Of a DNA stretch of 6,740 nucleotides, positions 4,971-6,740 are shown piece after piece. Origin of the DNA: an uncultured Allobaculum sp. GTDB taxonomy: Bacteria > Bacillota_I > Bacilli_A > Erysipelotrichales > Erysipelotrichaceae. The stretch spans positions 1 through 6,740 of the forward strand of contig CAOKFJ010000101.1 in the NCBI GenBank assembly GCA_948467695.1, in the 5' to 3' direction. The notes under the pieces are model-generated. The model was given only the letters and a program-made list of their open reading frames with translations, did not search any database and had not been told where the DNA came from. The first letter of the stretch is position 1. Every line of letters starts with the position of its first letter. The translations under genes were made by a program, and so were the position numbers.

Positions 4971-6695
4971 CTACTGACGAGCCGCAAATTCTTTCAGCAG
5001 GTCTTCCGAGGGAACAAGGCGCAGATCGAGCAGCACATCTGCGAGTTTGGATGCAGCCGCACTGAGCGCACTCTGATCTTCTGCCGCATTCTGTTCGGCC
5101 TTCGCGGTCGCGATCGCTTCTTCAAGTTTCGCGTTCTGACCTTCTTTGTACACTGCATTCTTCATGCTTTCTGCAGTTGAGGAAACAAAATTGATCAAAG
5201 TGAAGTCGAGATCGGACTCGCCTGCCCATACTGCTTCAAGCACAACGTCTTTGGCATCAAGAGCCACCGTATACGTGGTGAAAACTTTGCCTTCGGCATC
5301 GGAGGTGTCTTTCCAGCCGACGATCGTTTTGCCTGCAGGCGCATTGAACGCTTCAACTTCCGTGGGAAGAGTCGCTTCGACTTTTGCCGGAAGAGCCTGA
5401 GTGATTGTATTGCCGTTTCCGTCGCTGAGTGTGACATTTACCGCGCGTCCCCACCAGCCGCTCATTTCGTCAGTCCAGTTTGTGAACATCGCCTTTGTCG
5501 CAAACGGACCATCGAGTTTTTCGCTGACCCATTCATCGCCATACGCATCGGGTTTCGTACCCTTGAGCAGAGTATGCTTATTCTGGTTTTTCGAGGACAT
5601 ATACGCGGTGGACAGTTTGAATTTTGTCGGCGTAGTGGAGAAAATCACGGGATTATTGGCCATAACGTATGTTTTGGACGTATCCCAGTTGGACAGATCG
5701 ACTTCATCGACAGCTGTATCCAGGAACATTTCTGTCAGATCTTTGTTCATGCCCGCAAATGTCCAGTTGTTCAGCGCGGAGATATCCGTCAGTTCGGTGC
5801 ATCCTTCTACCATGCCGGAGAAAGTGTGCGGATTCGTGATATCCCAGTCTTCCAGTCCCTTAAGACTTTTGAGATGAACATTGCCTTTAAAGGTTTCAGC
5901 CATGCCTGCGGAATTGGAAATATCCCATTTTTTGCAGGCTTCCACGCTGCGCAAGTCGCAGTTTCGAAACAGACCGACAAAGTTGGAAACAGTTCCCATT
6001 TCCCAATCGGCGAGCGCGCTGATATCGGTCAGTGCCGGGTTTTCTTCAAACGTTCCGGACATGGAGTCCAGAGAAGTTGTTTTCCAGTTTTCCAGACCGT
6101 GCAGGTTCGTCAGTTTCGGGCAGTTTTCAAATGCGCCGTTCATGTCTTTTACACTCGATACATCCCAGTCTGCCAGACCGCTCAGATCGCTAAGTTCGGG
6201 ACAGCTCTGGAACGTGCTGTTCAGAGAGGTGTTTTTCGATACGTTCCAGTTTTTGAGCGCATCGGTATTTTTGATTTTCGTCTTGTAGAAAAGAGAACAC
6301 ATGTTGGTGACATTCGATACATCCCAGCTCGCCAGACCGGAGATGTCTTCCAGTTTTTCGTAACTGCCGAACAGATCATACAGAGATGTCAGCCCGGATG
6401 TATCGAGTCCCGGATCGCTCTCGATGCGCGTAACATAGCTCGACAGATACATTTTCTTTGCGGTTCCTGTCGGTGCTCCCGGTCCCAGATACAGCGTTCC
6501 ATCGGTAAGCAGATACCATTTAACATCTGATGTTCCCCATTTGCCGCTGCTCTGCACTTCGCGATCTCCAATTCCTGCAGGAAGATCTGTCGGTTCAGCC
6601 GCAATGATCGGCTCTGCCCCTACGGCCTGTCCAGCGACAGTTGCGCCGCACACCATTAGAGAAAGCAGCGCGCTGATTCGTTTCTTGTTTCTCAT
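4971..6695 (-). CDS. Secreted BspA-like DUF285 repeat surface protein with InlB-B-like and FIVAR-like C-terminal domains
   Basis: Complete 574-residue secreted protein, probably an adhesin or scaffold; no catalytic motif is seen. Residues 1-27 are a signal peptide (basic MRNKKR, hydrophobic core, AVGA cleavage site). Residues 50-72 resemble the GxWGT...W.L..DGTL.LG lead-in often seen before DUF285 repeats. Residues 115-328 hold eight leucine-rich-like repeats with a WDVS-type core. Residues about 416-490 look like an InlB-B/Flg_new beta-grasp repeat (GKTIVGW 455-461, ending LEAVW 486-490). Residues 495-562 are helical, Ala/Glu-rich and FIVAR-like, ending LDLRLVPSEDLL. No LPXTG motif, dockerin or membrane anchor follows, so surface attachment is unexplained. 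ATG 6695 has AAGGAG eight bases upstream. The downstream terminator suggests a transcription unit separate from the GH89 gene. Domain classes are confident; the role is inferred. Confidence 0.92.
   Translation of the reverse strand: MRNKKRISALLSLMVCGATVAGQAVGAEPIIAAEPTDLPAGIGDREVQSSGKWGTSDVKWYLLTDGTLYLGPGAPTGTAKKMYLSSYVTRIESDPGLDTSGLTSLYDLFGSYEKLEDISGLASWDVSNVTNMCSLFYKTKIKNTDALKNWNVSKNTSLNSTFQSCPELSDLSGLADWDVSSVKDMNGAFENCPKLTNLHGLENWKTTSLDSMSGTFEENPALTDISALADWEMGTVSNFVGLFRNCDLRSVEACKKWDISNSAGMAETFKGNVHLKSLKGLEDWDITNPHTFSGMVEGCTELTDISALNNWTFAGMNKDLTEMFLDTAVDEVDLSNWDTSKTYVMANNPVIFSTTPTKFKLSTAYMSSKNQNKHTLLKGTKPDAYGDEWVSEKLDGPFATKAMFTNWTDEMSGWWGRAVNVTLSDGNGNTITQALPAKVEATLPTEVEAFNAPAGKTIVGWKDTSDAEGKVFTTYTVALDAKDVVLEAVWAGESDLDFTLINFVSSTAESMKNAVYKEGQNAKLEEAIATAKAEQNAAEDQSALSAAASKLADVLLDLRLVPSEDLLKEFAARQ
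5712..6353 (-). repeat. Eight DUF285-type protein repeats of about 27 residues
   Basis: Repeats begin near residues 115, 141, 168, 195, 222, 248, 275 and 302, a period of 26-27 residues (about 81 bases). The shared pattern is L-x-D-[IL]-x-[GA]-L-x-x-W-[DN]-[VI]-S-x-x-x-x-M-x-x-x-F-x-x-[CN]. Examples of the core are SWDVSNVTNM (123-132), DWDVSSVKDM (176-185) and DWDITNPHTF (283-292). Five repeats end in Cys or Asn just after the Phe. A ninth partial unit follows at 329-345 (DLSNWDTS). The first and third units are closest to the family consensus. Confidence 0.85.
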
Positions 6696-6703
6696 GATTC
6701 ATT

Positions 6704-6709
6704 CTCCTT
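6704..6709 (-). promoter_or_regulatory. Ribosome binding site of the DUF285 surface-protein gene
   Basis: AAGGAG on the minus strand, eight bases before ATG 6695; this fixes the start. An out-of-frame ATG seven bases upstream lies only two bases from the site and is unlikely to be used. A small dyad, CCGC-GAAT-GCGG (6710-6721), lies directly upstream. Only 45 bases of upstream sequence are in the window, and no convincing promoter is seen in them. Confidence 0.85.
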
Positions 6710-6740
6710 CCGCATTCGCGGATAAAACGGGACTGCTGTG

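Noticed and set aside
5712..6353. Regular 81-base spacing considered as a CRISPR-like or DNA tandem repeat array
   Set aside because: The period is at the protein level: the DNA units differ widely and encode DUF285 repeats in a continuous frame.
5574..6530. 318-codon plus-strand open frame opposite the DUF285 gene
   Set aside because: Its apparent repeats (VFQ/CQTAQI-like) are the reverse reading of the DUF285 repeats on the minus strand. It has no independent evidence of coding, and the equal length to the frame at 386-1342 is coincidence.

Overview
The window looks like a piece of the chromosome of a host-associated, Gram-positive gut or mucosal bacterium. The evidence is Shine-Dalgarno sites of the Firmicutes type (AAGGAG, AGGA), Sec signal peptides, a secreted multi-domain glycosidase loaded with discoidin/CBM32-like modules, and a BspA-like (DUF285) surface protein ending in a FIVAR-like helical segment. 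Base composition is roughly balanced by eye. An Erysipelotrichaceae- or Clostridia-like mucin or glycan degrader fits best, but the taxon is an inference because no marker gene is present.

Layout: both real genes lie on the minus strand, so they read from right to left. (1) 6695-4971 encodes a complete 574-residue secreted protein with eight DUF285-type repeats of about 27 residues, a beta-grasp (InlB-B/Flg_new-like) repeat and a terminal FIVAR-like segment. (2) 4970-4364 is a 607-base intergenic region. It holds a strong hairpin terminator just after the first gene. It also holds an unusual set of short dyads, a CcpA-box-like site and two candidate promoters for the next gene. (3) 4363-1 encodes the first 1454 residues of a very large secreted enzyme that runs off the left edge. 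It has a signal peptide, six tandem F5/8-type C (discoidin/CBM32-like) modules and then a GH89 alpha-N-acetylglucosaminidase, with both catalytic glutamates in view (E1215 and E1335).

How they may work together: the enzyme should remove terminal alpha-linked GlcNAc from mucin O-glycans (GlcNAc-alpha-1,4-Gal) or from heparan-type chains, with the discoidin array holding it on glycan. The leucine-rich-like neighbour is probably an adhesin or scaffold. The terminator between them suggests separate transcription units, and the dyad-rich leader suggests the glycosidase is regulated. This is a co-located surface/glycan locus and not a proven operon.

I see no RNA gene, CRISPR array, insertion sequence, integrase or phage gene. 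The long plus-strand reading frames are shadows of the two minus-strand genes. I found no evidence of a wholly new kind of system. The most notable features are the six-module N-terminal array on the GH89 enzyme and the dyad-rich control region.
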